From NCBI GenBank assembly GCA_013339765.2, contig CM023450.1:41942245-42006244 (forward strand): 64,000 nucleotides of DNA. Reading direction: 5' to 3'. The notes beneath the pieces are model-generated. The model ran no database searches and was not told the origin of the DNA. It saw only the letters and a program-made list of their open reading frames with translations. Both the position numbers and the translations under genes were made by a program. This document shows positions 19,755 to 33,291 of this stretch, one piece after another; within the stretch, counting starts at the first letter, position 1; every line of letters begins with the position of its first letter. The stretch is from Haemaphysalis longicornis (lineage: Eukaryota > Arthropoda > Arachnida > Ixodida > Ixodidae).

Positions 19755-21245
19755 GGCGCTCAGTTTAGTGTCGCTGAGTTCTTGCGCGGCTGATCAGTTC
19801 AGTGTTGCTGCAGCCGTATGATGTTGCGGAACACGCAAGACCATAGACCGTCTATATTTCAACCATTTCACCATGACCCTATTTCCTTCGCATGTTTTCC
19901 TTCTTTCCGCACTATAAGATTAGGAGACTTGGTCGATCACCGATCCTATACTCACCCTTAAATGAGGTGTCGCAGCCAACGGGACGCCAGGCCGACGTAT
20001 ACACATGCCCACGTTCGTGGTCACGTGAAGTGTATCAGCCAATGGAGGCGCTCGCAGAGAACGGAACTTTACCGCGTGGATCTGGGGCGGCGCTTTGTTG
20101 GCCAACTTAAACCAAGTCATGCGTGAGTGATGCTCAAACAATACAAGTTTAATGGATTCGTACCATCACGATATGTGCACCTGTGTCATTCTTAAAGTGG
20201 GGGGTAACTGGATAATAGGCTGTACAAACGTTGCCACGTTTGAAAGCTTGCATACTAAGTTGCGCGCGTTCCCGCACGCACAAAGCGAACGCGTAACCAA
20301 AAGCGAAACCAAAAGTGAAACTAATGCGGGACGTATCCAATAGGTGTCGCAATCGGCCAAAAGCTCGATTGCATCGGAGCCTGAATTGGACGCTCAGCCT
20401 GCTCAGCTATCGCCTATCGCCCCTCTACCTGTGCGTGAGCGTGTGATGGGGACGCGGCGCTCACTGTTTCTGTGCCATGAACGTGAATACATGCTCCCCG
20501 CTTGAGTTCGCTCGCTTGCGGGATGCCATTTGTAACCACGCTAACGAACTGTTCAGGGACGCGACTTCGTTTAGGAACTTCGCGGTTATCTACGGCCTTG
20601 ACTGACATTGTGCCCCGACGTCGCGAACACCTGTCAACGGTGAGCGGATGCGTTTGCTTTCAGCAGTTATCATCTTCGTCGCCCGGCGAGCAAGCCGCTT
20701 CGAAATCGGAGCGTACGTTCGACTTACAAGGCTAACACGCGACAGGCCTTTTTTTTTTTTTTTTTGTACGTCGCGGGAAGCTGTCGTCGACAGCGTCCCG
20801 TGCATTCTGTAGCTTGAAATTCAATCTTTGCATGCCTTCTACACGGAAATGTAATTATCCGTAGGTGCTTCGCAAGCATTTATTTGCGACCACTGTTCCC
20901 TATCGCTGTGCAAGCAAAGTTCACACAGTCTGTATAGCGACCGTGTGGCATCCATTTTCAGTTTCATCTCCTTCCGCAGTCTAGCTTTGAGAGAAAGTTT
21001 AGGGTTTAGACTACATCGCACAGGAAAATTTCATGCGCTTTATACGCAAGTGTATGCGCTTATGTAATACGGGAAGGATGCGAAGAAGCTTAAACGATGT
21101 GTGGGGCAAATTGTCGTTGATTTCACATCTGCCATTCACCTGGGCTATGAGAGGCGCCCTAGTAAAGGCCTACGTATTAATTTATTTTATAGCGCGTGAG
21201 GCGATATCTCGCGCACGTTGCAGATTTTCTTTTATTTCACTTCCA
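19755..21245. other. Gene-free stretch, nothing recognised
   Basis: Only short overlapping frames, a poly(T) run near 20750 and a small GCGGGA...TCCCG hairpin just after it. I found no exons or known repeats. Confidence 0.35.
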
Positions 21246-21590
21246 TCAGAAATTAAACAGGAGTCGAACCCGACACATTGTTGACAGCTGGGCAGCGCCT
21301 GTGCACTACGCTTCCATGGTAGGTTTCCAAAAAGCGTTTACTTTAAAAATGTACAAATATGCGTAAAAATGCATAAATTAAAAAAAAGTATAAATATGTG
21401 ACCGCTCCTGCCTTGGTCACCAACAGGTGATCGATTGATTATGAGGTACCTTTAACGTGCCGACGCTACGTACACTGGCGATCAGGCACGCCGTAGTGGA
21501 AAGCTCCGGATTAATTTTGACCACCTGGGGACCTTTAACGTGCGCCGAAATCTCGAACACCCACCAGCCAGTGGCTGGCAGTATGTATTA
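21246..21590. repeat. tRNA-derived SINE-like sequence (antisense B box plus conserved body)
   Basis: At 21255-21275 the minus strand has GGGTTCGACTCCTG, a B box. From about 21432 the plus strand carries ACGCCGTAGTGGAAAGCTCC, GACCACCTGGGGACCTTTAA and CGTGCGCCGAAATCT. That block is, from memory, the body of an abundant tick tRNA-derived SINE. Whether the two parts are one unit is unclear. Confidence 0.45.
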
Positions 21591-22596
21591 AATGAAAATA
21601 ATACAAAGAGTTTAAGTGTATTGTTCTGTAATGTGGTACTCGTTTCCCCCATCAGCATTGTTTATTTCTTGTGTACCTCCTCCTCGCTCAATGCTCCGTA
21701 GTGGAGCCTGTAAGGTATTCCTAGACAAACAAATAAATAAACTAAATGGATATAACTATGGAGTTTTATGCTAGGAAGTTTCCTTGCGTAGATGAAAATC
21801 ACTCACAAACACGGCGCCCATGTTTGTCACTTCTCTATAATCCTATAGCCCCCGCGCTGTGTTTGCAGAAGTCGCAGGTTACCCGGAACTGTAGCAATAA
21901 GTGACAACTATGGGCATCCTCGTTTTACCAGTCCTGGACTGTCCACGGACAGTACGAGGACGGCGTTCGGATCGGAAGCCCCATAGGAATACATGGGAAA
22001 ATAGAGCGTCGGATCGCGTCTCGGGCAGTCCGCGGACGATCCGGGACCGATAATCGAGGAGGCTAACCAATTGCCAGATTTCTAAAAGAACACAGTGGAT
22101 AGGTAATGACTCAGTGAGTTACTGATTTATCTACGCAACACAATCGCCTATCGATTTACCGCACATGTCGTGGGTGCCTGAACGTTCACGTCGCTACGTG
22201 CCTTCGCTTACCACTCGTCCCGGGATGCAGGGTAACGGAAAAGCAAACCGACTCGTCAACGGTCAGAGGCATCTGATCCCTTCCAAAATCATTTAAAACA
22301 AAACCCGGATGCTTATTCTAAACCACGCACGCACCCACCTTACCAAAGAAGAACAGGTCTTACTGAGGCCGGCGCAAACCCTCCCAACCCCATCACGGAT
22401 GGCCCTTTACCAAAGAAGACCCCTTCCGCCGTGCTCGACTGCCAGGAAGGGCTGCACCAGCGACACCTCTTCGGCGAGTGCAACAGAGGTCCACGAAAAA
22501 AAACCATCATAGGAACTTCACTACACTCATCGCCTTCATCAAACACCACCTGGAACCCCATTGCAATGGAGATCGACAGGCCCCCGGTTCGGACCC

Positions 22597-22630
22597 CATA
22601 GAGTTTCTCACTATATCGAGAAACTCTATG
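22597..22630. repeat. Perfect 13-bp-arm hairpin CATAGAGTTTCTC
   Basis: CATAGAGTTTCTC, eight loop bases, then GAGAAACTCTATG. The same arm recurs at 30877-30889. Confidence 0.8.
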
Positions 22631-22708
22631 TCGACAACCATGACGACAACCTAAGGCACTTCTGGAATGAGGGGACCTCCACCATTACCATGTCAAAGAA
22701 TAAGCTTC

Positions 22709-22760
22709 TATTCATTCATTCATTCATTCATTCATTCATTCATTCATTCATTCATTCATT
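22709..22760. repeat. (ATTC)n microsatellite
   Basis: About 13 tandem copies of a four-base unit. Confidence 0.95.
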
Positions 22761-22829
22761 CGCAGTGTTTCTGGTCAATCCCCCGCGTGGGTATGGGCCG
22801 TTACATAAGGAACAGCAATAACAACTTAA

Positions 22830-23420
22830 AGGAGTACTGACACGAAATTTCAAAGCTGTGATAACCATGTAAAACGCTTCCTTTTTATCAGGAGATATCT
22901 CCCAGCAAGTTTCAACAGCAACAGTTCAGCGAAACATATTTAAAATCCATTTTAATCTTCGCCCGCACGAGAAAGCCCAGAGCGGGCCGACATGACATCA
23001 TGTGCTACTTGCCCCAAACTGCCGACGTCGGGGCTCCCGTGACGAAGCCGACGCGCTGGCTGTGGTTGGCGCGCGCTGCTCGGGCGTGTGTACACGTCAT
23101 GGTTTTGGGACTGACGTCATGCTGCCCGGGCCTGTGGGGACGATGAGGACCTCGGCCGGTCTGGGCGCGCGCGTGCGCTCGCTTGCGCGCGCTTCCAGAG
23201 AGGCAGCGATGCGGCAAGAATGGTGACGTCATGTGATACATGCTGTCATGGCGGCCGCTCGGCGTTTTTTTGTCGAAACCGAAACTGGCACGAATAAACG
23301 ACGCCGTAAATGAGTTTACGCTGCGCTCGACCGTCTAATCTGTCATTCTATGATTAGTGGTCTGGAGGCACGCATAGCAGCGAAAAAAACGTAACACGAA
23401 AATTTCGTGTCAGTACTCCT
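22830..23420 (+). mobile_element. T2/Kolobok-like family B, copy 1
   Basis: A 591-bp element between TTAA at 22826-22829 and TTAA at 23421-23424. Left end AGGAGTACTGACACGAAATT; right-end complement AGGAGTACTGACACGAAATT. No coding frame. Copies 2 and 3 lie at 32276-32864 (inverted) and 50211-50810. Internal landmarks shared by all three are CCATTTTAATCTTCGC, the GACGTCA/TGACGTC boxes and GTTTCGG near the middle-right. Confidence 0.9.
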
Positions 23421-23424
23421 TTAA

Positions 23425-25985
23425 AAAAGCTCTCGCCGCCAAACCACTAAAAAATATAAATAAACGTTTCCCCTCGTCCTCCTCCTCCCTCCTCGCGGCC
23501 GCATGCAGGTCTCACCCCCTCGGTATTTGTGCTGCTTGCGGGGGAAGTGAAACAATTGATCATTTTTTTTCTCGTATTGAGACGTTTTTTTCTTTTTTCT
23601 TTTTTTCATTGGGAAACGTTACCTGGCCGCACCAATCCAACGCATTGGCCTTACCCTGTCGATGCCTGTCCTCATTTCATTCGGAGCCACGTCCCTGGGG
23701 TTCTTTCTGAGATGATTAGTTGCTGCCATTCACGCGTACATTTCGGAGACTAGACGCCTGCCCGAATAACCCATTCAGAAATTAGCCTGACTGACCTGAC
23801 TTACCCATTAAGGATGTTTTTTTCTCTCTCTCCCTCTTGTTCACAAATCGATCTTTCTTTCTCCAATGCTCCTAACGATGACATCACTCTATAATCCTGC
23901 ACCAATGCGATTATTTAATTGCATGCGTGGCCGTTTCCCCACTTCGATTCTAGAGTTTGATTTGATAGTGCAATGCGGTGGGCGTTTTAGCACAAAAAAT
24001 GTTACCCTGTTTCTTTGGCAATTCCCCACGTGGGTATGTGCCTTCAATATTGGGTGAATATCCTAAGAACGGTTTGTAGCAAAAAGCTTTCAGCTACCGG
24101 TCGCAACTGAACATATATGTAGCTAATTGCAAATGGGATGGACGGCTTGTGGCTTACAGAGTAAGACATTGTTGGTACCAGATACGGCCCGCGAAAGGCT
24201 TGAGCGCATGTTAAATTGGCTAATCTGAAACTGGAGGACAGCGGAAGTCCATCACGCTGCACCCACTTCAGGAAACGTGACCGGCCCGTGAAAGACGAGA
24301 GGCGAGTTGAAGAAAGAGGCCAAGCGATTGCCCGGCAAAGCGATTGCCTACGTATGTCGAAATCCCTCGATCAAGTGCGGCGGCAGTTACGTCATTGGGG
24401 AAGCGGCGGCCGGTCGCGATTTCTTTTTCTGGCGAGAAGATTAGGTGGGCCGTATCTCAAAGTGGAATGGCCCCTGTCATTTTTTTTTTTTTTTTTTTTG
24501 AAGCACCAAACGGGAATCGACCCAACTGCAGCTGGCTGCATTTCTGCAAGTGCAACCTGCAGCTTGAAGCCGGTAATTAATATTGCACTTCCTGCTTTCT
24601 ACGTATACTTACTAATGGTTCGTATGTAAGCAAGCAAGCTTATATGTAGATAGTTCTGATGGGTAGGGAGGAGGGGATTGCAGGGATTTTTTTCTGGGGA
24701 CCGGTTGGCGCTAGCGACGACCATCCACGGGGCGCACTCCTTCACTTCTGGCGTCATTGCTGTGGATGACTTCCCATTCAGAGCTACTCCGGGACCTTCC
24801 AAAGCTGCAGCTCTTCGTTCGCATTACGTGTGAAAATGTTGCCGGCTGGAATCGAACCCGCCGCAGCGAATTTGGCGGGTCCGTTTTTCACCGTCACCAG
24901 AAAAACCGCTGGGCTGGTCGTTCTTCTGATAGAGACGAAAAACGAAAACGACCGTGGGTTAAGATTTCAGCGCACGTTAGGGACTGAGGTAGCCTAAATT
25001 AATCCGTAACCACCCCACTACGACGTGCCTCAAAGGCTAGCCCAGGTGTATCTTCGCCGCTTCGGCGTGTAGCTTCGGCGCAAATAATTAAGCAGCTAAG
25101 TTGACATCATTTGCTGTGTAATAGAAAATCTCAAACTGAATCGTTCTTTTTTTTTTTTAATTTGTGGGATCTTACAATCCAACGCCTATACCTCTACCAC
25201 ATGAATACATTCGACTGTTCTTGAATTTATTGTATTTTATCGCGGCTGTTGTATCACAATTTTAACAAAATAATTGTAATTCTTTATCGCCACTCGAGGC
25301 ACGCTGTGTCTGCGCTCCTCATTTAGTCTTTGCCGTCTCGCGGGTATCAGTTACTCTGTGGTTATATGCTTCAAGGACGACCTTACAGGGGTTCAGAGAA
25401 TTCCAGTATCGGGTGAAGTTTTTTATTACAATAGTTAGCTGACTGACTGATGGTAAGTGCTGATTGCCTGTAATTTACTGGTTGAATTGGTGATGTTATT
25501 GCACTGCTCTTTAGCCATTTAGCAGGCCTTTTTAATCCCCATGTCGGTCTATTTACACTGTGGAATAAATCTATGCGTCGACTCGATGTGCCGCTGATCT
25601 CTCATGGCCTGCGCCCCTCTCTGTATTTTCCGAAGATACAAGTTGACGGAAAAATATAGGCCTTTTTGACACTCATATCAGTAGACTCTGTTAGCATTTC
25701 TTTTTTCTTATTTCGCTATTCTTCTTTTTCCAGCTTGCATGAGCCGACGCATTAGAAAAACGTCCTGCCCAAATAGTTGATGCACGCTGCGGTACAAATT
25801 CGCGCTCCGTTTAGACTTTCTTCACTACTCCTCATATTCTACCTTATTCTTTCGTGCAGGTTATCCTCTTCGGCTAGGCTTATCGTTCGGCCGAGGAGAC
25901 GTCATCACCATCGCTTTTCTGCCGCTGCTTGGTGGCCATTTTCCTCGAGGAACCGAACCGGCCAACCAGCCGGCGCCACCGTGCA
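23425..25985. other. Intergenic stretch before the hydrolase gene
   Basis: It holds poly(T) runs near 23565 and 24480 and tRNA-like B boxes in antisense (GGTTCGATTCCAGC at about 24845-24860). I found no exon. The last 200 bases before 25988 are the likely 5' UTR or promoter of the hydrolase gene, but I see no clear TATA box. Confidence 0.4.
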
Positions 25986-25987
25986 CG

Positions 25988-28900
25988 ATGCACGGGCTGG
26001 ACTACGAAGTGATGATGAAGTCGGCCAAGGTGGAATTCCTAGTGTGCGCTTCGTGCGCCCTGTACATCTTCTACTTCGTGTTCGTGGTGGAACGGAAGCT
26101 TCGGCTTGTATGCCGAATGGGCCGCATGCGCCGCTTCCTGACCGCGAACATGGGTGGCTTCGTGAAGAGCTTCTACCGGACGCCCATCTGGTGCATCGGC
26201 GCCAACCTCCAGTCTGTCGTCAGCATGTTCATCCAGGTAGGCGGGCCACCTCCTCTATGCGCATGCGTGGACACCGGTATGCCCCGATAATTTTGTATAC
26301 TATACGCTTTTGAGCGATTCGAGGTCTCTTCGTGCTGTTATTTGAGGCTGGCTTCATCAACCCGCTTGCGTTCATGAAATCTCAACTCTCCGCGCCTGCA
26401 GGAGGTGTCGGTGTTGGATGTGCATGGCTGGTTGGCGCACAACAAACGCCGAAAGGGAGGGACAGAATGTCAGGTTTCCAGAATTATAAAAGGGACGATA
26501 GTCTTTCTTTCTTGGGCTACTTAAACCCAGAAATTTTGGTCCTGTCTGTACTGCCTGGTGTATGTATGTTCTGTCCGTCTGTCTGTCCTGTGGACTCGAT
26601 TCAGCCAACCGGCCAAAGCAAAACAATGCCCTGCGCAATAGTCTTATATAGTCACACCTAAAATCCTACCACCCGGTCTTGGTCCGGTGTAATGTTCACT
26701 ACTTGTCAACATTGTTTGAAGAACGAAACAAGACATTACGCAAATATGAGACAACAAAGTCAATACAGAAGTGGATATTTGCAGTGTTCTTTTATAAAAA
26801 TTTGAACATGCTTCAACTTTTGCGAAATTGAATACTTCATCAACTTCACGAAAAGAATTCACCTCCGCCGTCGCCTGCTGTCGCCCACGCCACTATAGCT
26901 TCTGCGGCCCATTATAAGAAATCAACCGGCAAACAGTTACGCAAGTTTCCACTAGATAGGTTTCACGTTATGCCTTGCAAACGCAACGTGGAGTAGGGAA
27001 AACGCCCGGTTCTATACACGTTTGACAGTATATAGGGTGGCCTCGATTAACAGCGCGTCTTCGCCCGTACGGCAGCGTTCGCATCGAGACACCCGGTTTG
27101 GAGCAGTGGGAACGCGGGCAATTTAAAATGACTTAAGCAAACCTTTGGCAGTCTTTACCTTGGGAGGAGCACGGACGCAAGAGGAACAACCCATGAGAGG
27201 TGAAGTGGTAAAGCGAAGGGACGGCATTTACCTTCGCAAAAAGCCGATAAAGACTAGCGTCTTTTGACGTCATTTGCAAACGAAAGGGAGCAGATACGAC
27301 GGGGCCAATTTTTTTTCACAAAAGTGCACTGAACGTACTTTGGTCTTGCCGGAGTAGGAAATTCGGGCAAGGGATTAGGATTTCTGCGTTCTTTCAATTT
27401 TCCTGCGGTCATCGCAAACGTCCGCGTTACTTCCCGTGTCTCTTCCCGTGATCCTCGGCCCTCCCACAACACGGGATGAAGTGTGGGCTCCGTTGGTGAG
27501 CGGCAGGAGGACAACGTTACTGCAACCGCCTCGTGCCTGTCCTCTGGAGCTTACCGCACGAGGAACGGAGTATGCTGGCCATTTGGCGGCAATGGTGAGA
27601 ATGACCGTTGCCCAGATCTCATGCACCAGGACCTGAGCCCCCCGTTCGAAGCCTCTCCCGGCAGCGGTCTTGGGCATCGCGGCGCAGAGTGTATACCGTG
27701 ACATTTTCCTAACGGTGGCTCTGTCGTCCGCAAGAGCAAGTCGTGTGGTGCTAGTGGGAATGTGTGGGGTGAGCAGCCTCGTTTCCGACGCCACCCGCTT
27801 ATCCCGACTCCCTGTTCAACCGCAAGATATATTATGCTTCTCGTCGCACACTGTCCCTTGCCGAACGTCTTGATGGGACGCGCGGAACTCGCAGGGCGTC
27901 GTGCCCTGCGAAGTAGCAAACCGTACCGGCTCGTCCATGCACGCATTCGACCGTTTCCAACATGCACCATAAATGTTCACGACTGAAAGGTCAGTCGTGT
28001 TGCCGTGACGCGATTGGTGGTCCTTCCTAAGAGCCCTATAGACACGGTTGAAGGGCGCGGACGAGCCCGTCCTCCGAAGGGGGCGTTGGGCTTGGCGGAG
28101 ATGGAACGTGTCTCGTAGACCCGGCCGTCGGATATAACACGCCCGGCCTCTGTGGGCGTCTGGCTATCCACCTGCCCTCTTCTCCTCTCCGCAATGATGT
28201 CGCGCAATGACGGGAAGCCTGGCGGAAAAGTTCATCTCCTCGGTCCTGGTGTGACTTGGCGTGGCCGTGGCGGCCTGGCGCACTGCCGCAGTTCGAGAGG
28301 CGGCTACTCCGCATGTATGAGCCCGAAGCAGACCGCGACTGTAGCATGACTGTGACGTCAGCAACGTCTGGGCTCAGCATTCACATCTCCGGCGTCACCG
28401 CTCCAACGAAGTGTTTCTTACTCGTCGGATGATGTGGAGCTGCTGCCTCCACGCGTGTCCTTAGCTGTGAGACCCATATGTGGAACAGTGTCCTGCGAAA
28501 CATTTTACGCGTAAGGGTGGTCCATCTGTAAAATCGGGGGGAGGGGGGGGGGGTTCTGAAGCCTCCCGCTTTTCACAGTTTACAACTCGCTCGCGAAAGC
28601 GTTCATGCACAGAAGAGGCACGGCCAGGAAAGTATTAGACGTCCCGACGTTAGGCCTAACATTACGTTTTGAGGTCTGTACTGCTATCAGCCGGTACCCG
28701 CGGCTCGACGACGTTGCTTGGCGTGTCACAGCATGAAGTCATGCCGTTACGGCGTGTCGCAGTATGACGTTGTTTGGCATGTCGTAAAGCCCTACTTGAA
28801 GTTTACTAGCGTTGGCCAAGATATAGGACACTAGACCTACACACACACACACGGCACACACGCGCGCGCACAGACACGTACGCACGCATGCACAGGCACA

Positions 28901-31900
28901 GACACACACGCGTGCGCGAGCGCACGCACACACACCACACACACATGCGCGCACACACACGCACGCGCACGCACAGGCACGTACGCACGCACAGGCACGT
29001 ACGCACGCACAGGCATACACACACGCGCGCGCGCACGCACGGACAGCTCGTACGCACACACGCATAGGCACGCACAGACACGCCCGCCCGCACAGGCATA
29101 GACACACACACGCGCGCTCACGCACATGGCACACACACACGCACATACACGCACGCACAGGCACAGACACACACTCGCGCACGAGCGCACGCACACACAC
29201 ACACATACAAACGCGCACGCACGCACGCACACACATTCACGCACGCACGCACACACGCGCGCGCACGCACAGGCACGTACGCACACACGCACAGGCACAA
29301 GCACACACACGCGCACGCACGCACAGACACGCACGCACGCACACTCAGGCACACATGCGCACGCACAAATACGCACGCACGAACACTTGCACACACGCAC
29401 GCACAAACACATACACGCGCGCGCACGCACAGACTCGCACCCACGCACAGCACAGACACGCACACACACACGCGCGCGCGCACGCACAGGCGCAGACACT
29501 CCCGCACACGCACGCACGCACGCACAAACACACACACGCGCCCGCGCAGCACAGACACGCAAGCACAGGCACAGACACACGCACGCACAGGGACACACAC
29601 ACACACGCGCGCGCCCGCACAGACGCGCACGCACGCACAGACACGCACGCACACACACGCACGAACGCACAGGCACGCACGCACTCAAAGACACGCACGC
29701 ACGCGCCCCCAAATTTGCCAAGTTGGCCCCAGAAGTAAAGGTGAGCGCCCCGAAACCTTACGGTTTTCGACCTCATAACGGAGAAAGTGAAATCAGGTAT
29801 TGAAGTAGGCGACAAAGTTCTGTACTCCGAAAACGTTCTCGTTTCCTGATTGGATACCGTAGCAGAGCTGCAGTGGTTCGGATAAATCATGCATGCCTTT
29901 GTGTACACTGCGTGCAGTCGCGGCTGCCGCCGGTGCACTACCGGCGCCAGTACCTGGACCTTTCGGACGGCGGCCGGCTGGCGCTGGACTGGCTGAACGA
30001 GGACCTCTCGGGGCCTGTGCTGCTGGTGGCGCCCGGGCTGACGGGCGACAGCCAGTCCTACTACCTGCGCTCGCTCATACCGCTCGTCAGGGCCATGTAC
30101 TGCCCCTGCGTCGTCATGAACGGCCGGGGCCGCGGCGGCGTGCCGCTTTCCACGCACCGGATCACGCACATGGCTAGTGTCGCCGACCTGCGCGAGGTGA
30201 TTGCTATTCCTTTTGAAGTATAAGCTTCATTTGAAGCCAGCAGGCCTATAGTTGGGAAGGAGGCGACCGGAGGCCGGAGCCTGTTCTGCTGGTTTCCTGA
30301 ACCACACGGTCTGAACGCGAAAGGGGAAAGTGGGTTCAGGGGTATGAGAAGCCGTGGCCGCGAAGAATGCTGTGTCGTGAACCGCAGGTGGTGGAGGCGA
30401 TTGGGCGACGCTTCCCGGGCGAATGCCTCCTGGCGGTCGGCTACTCCCTGGGCGGCCTGCTGATCAGCCTGTACTTGGCCGAGTACGGGGCCGACGCGCG
30501 CATCGACGCCGCGCTGGCCATCTCCACGCCCTTCCACCTGCCAACCACCAAGTACAACCTTCTGCGCTGGAACACAAACTACGCTGCGCACGTCTACATG
30601 GCGCACAACCTGGTCGAACACCTCAAGGACAACGAGTCTGTTCTGCGCGAGAGCGTGAGTCTCCTTCACGATGCTTGAACTGTGCCACTAACGGATTGTG
30701 AGCATCGCAGGCATGCTTACATGGAGGAAGTTAAATGTTTGGAGGCATCGAGCACTGACGTCAGGCCAAGTATTCTAGTTCACTATAGTCAGGCGGCCCA
30801 GCTTTGGCAGGCCAACCTACTCAGATGCCACATTCTCCTCTCCTCGGGCTCCTCCCGCGCAATGCATCATGGAAGACATAGAGTTTCTCAGCTAGTGAGA
30901 AACATAGTTTCTATTGAATTGTATTGTATTGGATTCCAATACAATTGAAGTACGGCTGAACCTTAGCTCACGCTACGTATATCCTGGCATAGGCGAGCTA
31001 AGCCACTGCTAATTTCTTTATAACTAGGCTTCACGATTCGTCACGTGACGCTCCCTCCTAAACTTTTTTCCTCCATGCGTGCACAGGGTTCTCCACCGTG
31101 TTTCACCGCAGCTCTCCCCTCGCACTCAAGGGGGCGCACGTGAGCGACACGTGACTTGTGAGTGACGTTCAGAAGCATAATTCTGCTTCTGAACGTTTTT
31201 TCCCTGAACAGGTTTTTATTACTGAGGAACACTAACGGCAGATAACGGTTTAAATCATATTCGCCGCCCTCTTGAATGCCCCTCGATCGTAAAATATGGC
31301 CGCTTGGGTATTCACCGTCTTCAGCAGATATACGGTTAAAAAATGGTCTTCGTGGAAACATTGGTGGAATCCGAAAGAAAACAAGCTTCGAGATGGATGC
31401 AAAAGTGACAACTGAGCGATGGCGTGCCTCTCGCAGCGGCCGACCGTTAGCCCATTTGGAGGGGTAAATGTGCTTAGATTTCTTACAAAGCAACATCACG
31501 GATTCTCAACCGCTGTTGTCGTCGAAAAATTCACCCCACCTCCCCGAAGGGAATCGTGAGGAAATGCGAATGCACATGTCGAACACGTATTTCGGGGTCT
31601 TCGGCTCGGCGTTGGCGTTTCGCAGCGGCTTCCCGAGCACGGAGTTCGGCGTCGGCAGCTCACTTCAAGCGCTTGCGTTCGGCATCACGCGCTCTTCGCT
31701 TCGCAGCCTTGTCTTCCGCTTCTTCTTCTCCTCCGGTTGAAGATGACGTTGAAGCCACTGCAGTGACGTCACCTCCAGCGAGAGGTGTAATGCTCGAACT
31801 GGATTGTATTACACTTCTTGCTCGAGGTACCGTTGCCGGCAGACATTCCATTTATATATACTTGCGAACTGGGAGAGTGGGGCGAGCGTCGAGAGGAGTA

Positions 31901-33226
31901 GCACCGAAGCACCCGCGCCTACCCTCGCCTACACTCTCCCACACACGCGGGAGCTCCGGCGAGCTCCCGCGATGCGAGCGCCCTCACACGCCCGAGCGCC
32001 GCTCCTCCTCTCCACTCACTCGCCGCTGATCCGCCCGCAACCACCTGCTCCGGTTGCTAGGGGAGAGGAGGAGCGCGCGCGCTCGCAGCTGTTGCTATGG
32101 GAGAGGGGGTGAGAGCGGAGAGATAACACCTGCGGGCGCGTGGACGCCGCACGGCGCCTTGACATTGGCTCGAAGAAATGCATTCGCATTTAAAACCTGC
32201 ATGGGGCAGAAAGGCACTCCCTTTTCAGGGCTACTCGAAGTCGGAGCTCCACAGTGCTTTAAACGTAACGTTTAAAGTAGTACTGATACGAAATTTTCGT
32301 GTACAGTTTTTTTCGCTGCTATGGGTGCCTGCCAGCCCATTAATCGTAGAATGGCACACCAGACGGTCGATAGCAGCGTAAATAATTATTTAAAGACCCG
32401 TTGATTAGTGTCAGTTTCGGTTTTGCTTTACCAACACCGAGGCTGCCGCCATGACAGGAAGGCGAGTGTGACGTCACCGTTATCGTAGCACCACTGCCGA
32501 TGCGGACGCGCGCGCAACCAGACCGGCCATGGTCCCGCCCTCTCCACGCGTTGGGCAGCATGACGTCAGTCCCAAAACAGTGGCGTGATACACATGGCGG
32601 AACAGCGCGCGCCAACCAAAGCCAACGCGCTGGCTACGTCACGAAAGCCCTCACGTGGGCAGTTCGGGGTCAGGAGGAGCAGATGGCGTCATGCTGATGC
32701 CGCCGTATCCGTTCTGAGGTATCTCGTGCGCGCAAAGATTAAAATGGATTTAAACTATGTTATACTGTACGGTTACTGTTGAAACTTGCTAAGAGATGTC
32801 TCCAATACAAAGGAAGCCTTTTTACATAGTTATCCAAGCTTTGAAATTTCGTGTCTGTAGTCCTTTAAGATAAAGATAGGGAAGATAATTAGATGCTTGG
32901 TATGAGTAGAAATGCTTTAAAATTGCTATGATTCTCTGCTCTTTCTATACTTGTAAAAAAATTTGAGGGCAATAATAAGACAGTTCCTAAATTTCTATCC
33001 CACCCCCACCTATGACATTCCAGATATCTTGTTTAGCCCCTCCCCCCCCGCCCTCCCCACCTTTCCAAAGAACATTAATAACTGCTTGATCAATCAATCT
33101 TAATCAATCAAAAATCAATCTTGATGGGCCTAACATATGCAGAGCGTTTTTCCCCTCTCTAGTTCAATCAAGACCTTTCGTTTCAAATACGTTTCCATCT
33201 CTCTCTCTCTCTCTCCTATCTATCTC

Positions 33227-33291
<65 letters not shown>

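Noticed and set aside
28739..30169. Long open frames on both strands (up to 294 codons) rich in Arg/Cys/Val or Thr/His
   Set aside because: They are products of the ACGC/CA repeat tract, which lacks stop codons in several frames, and have no domain content.
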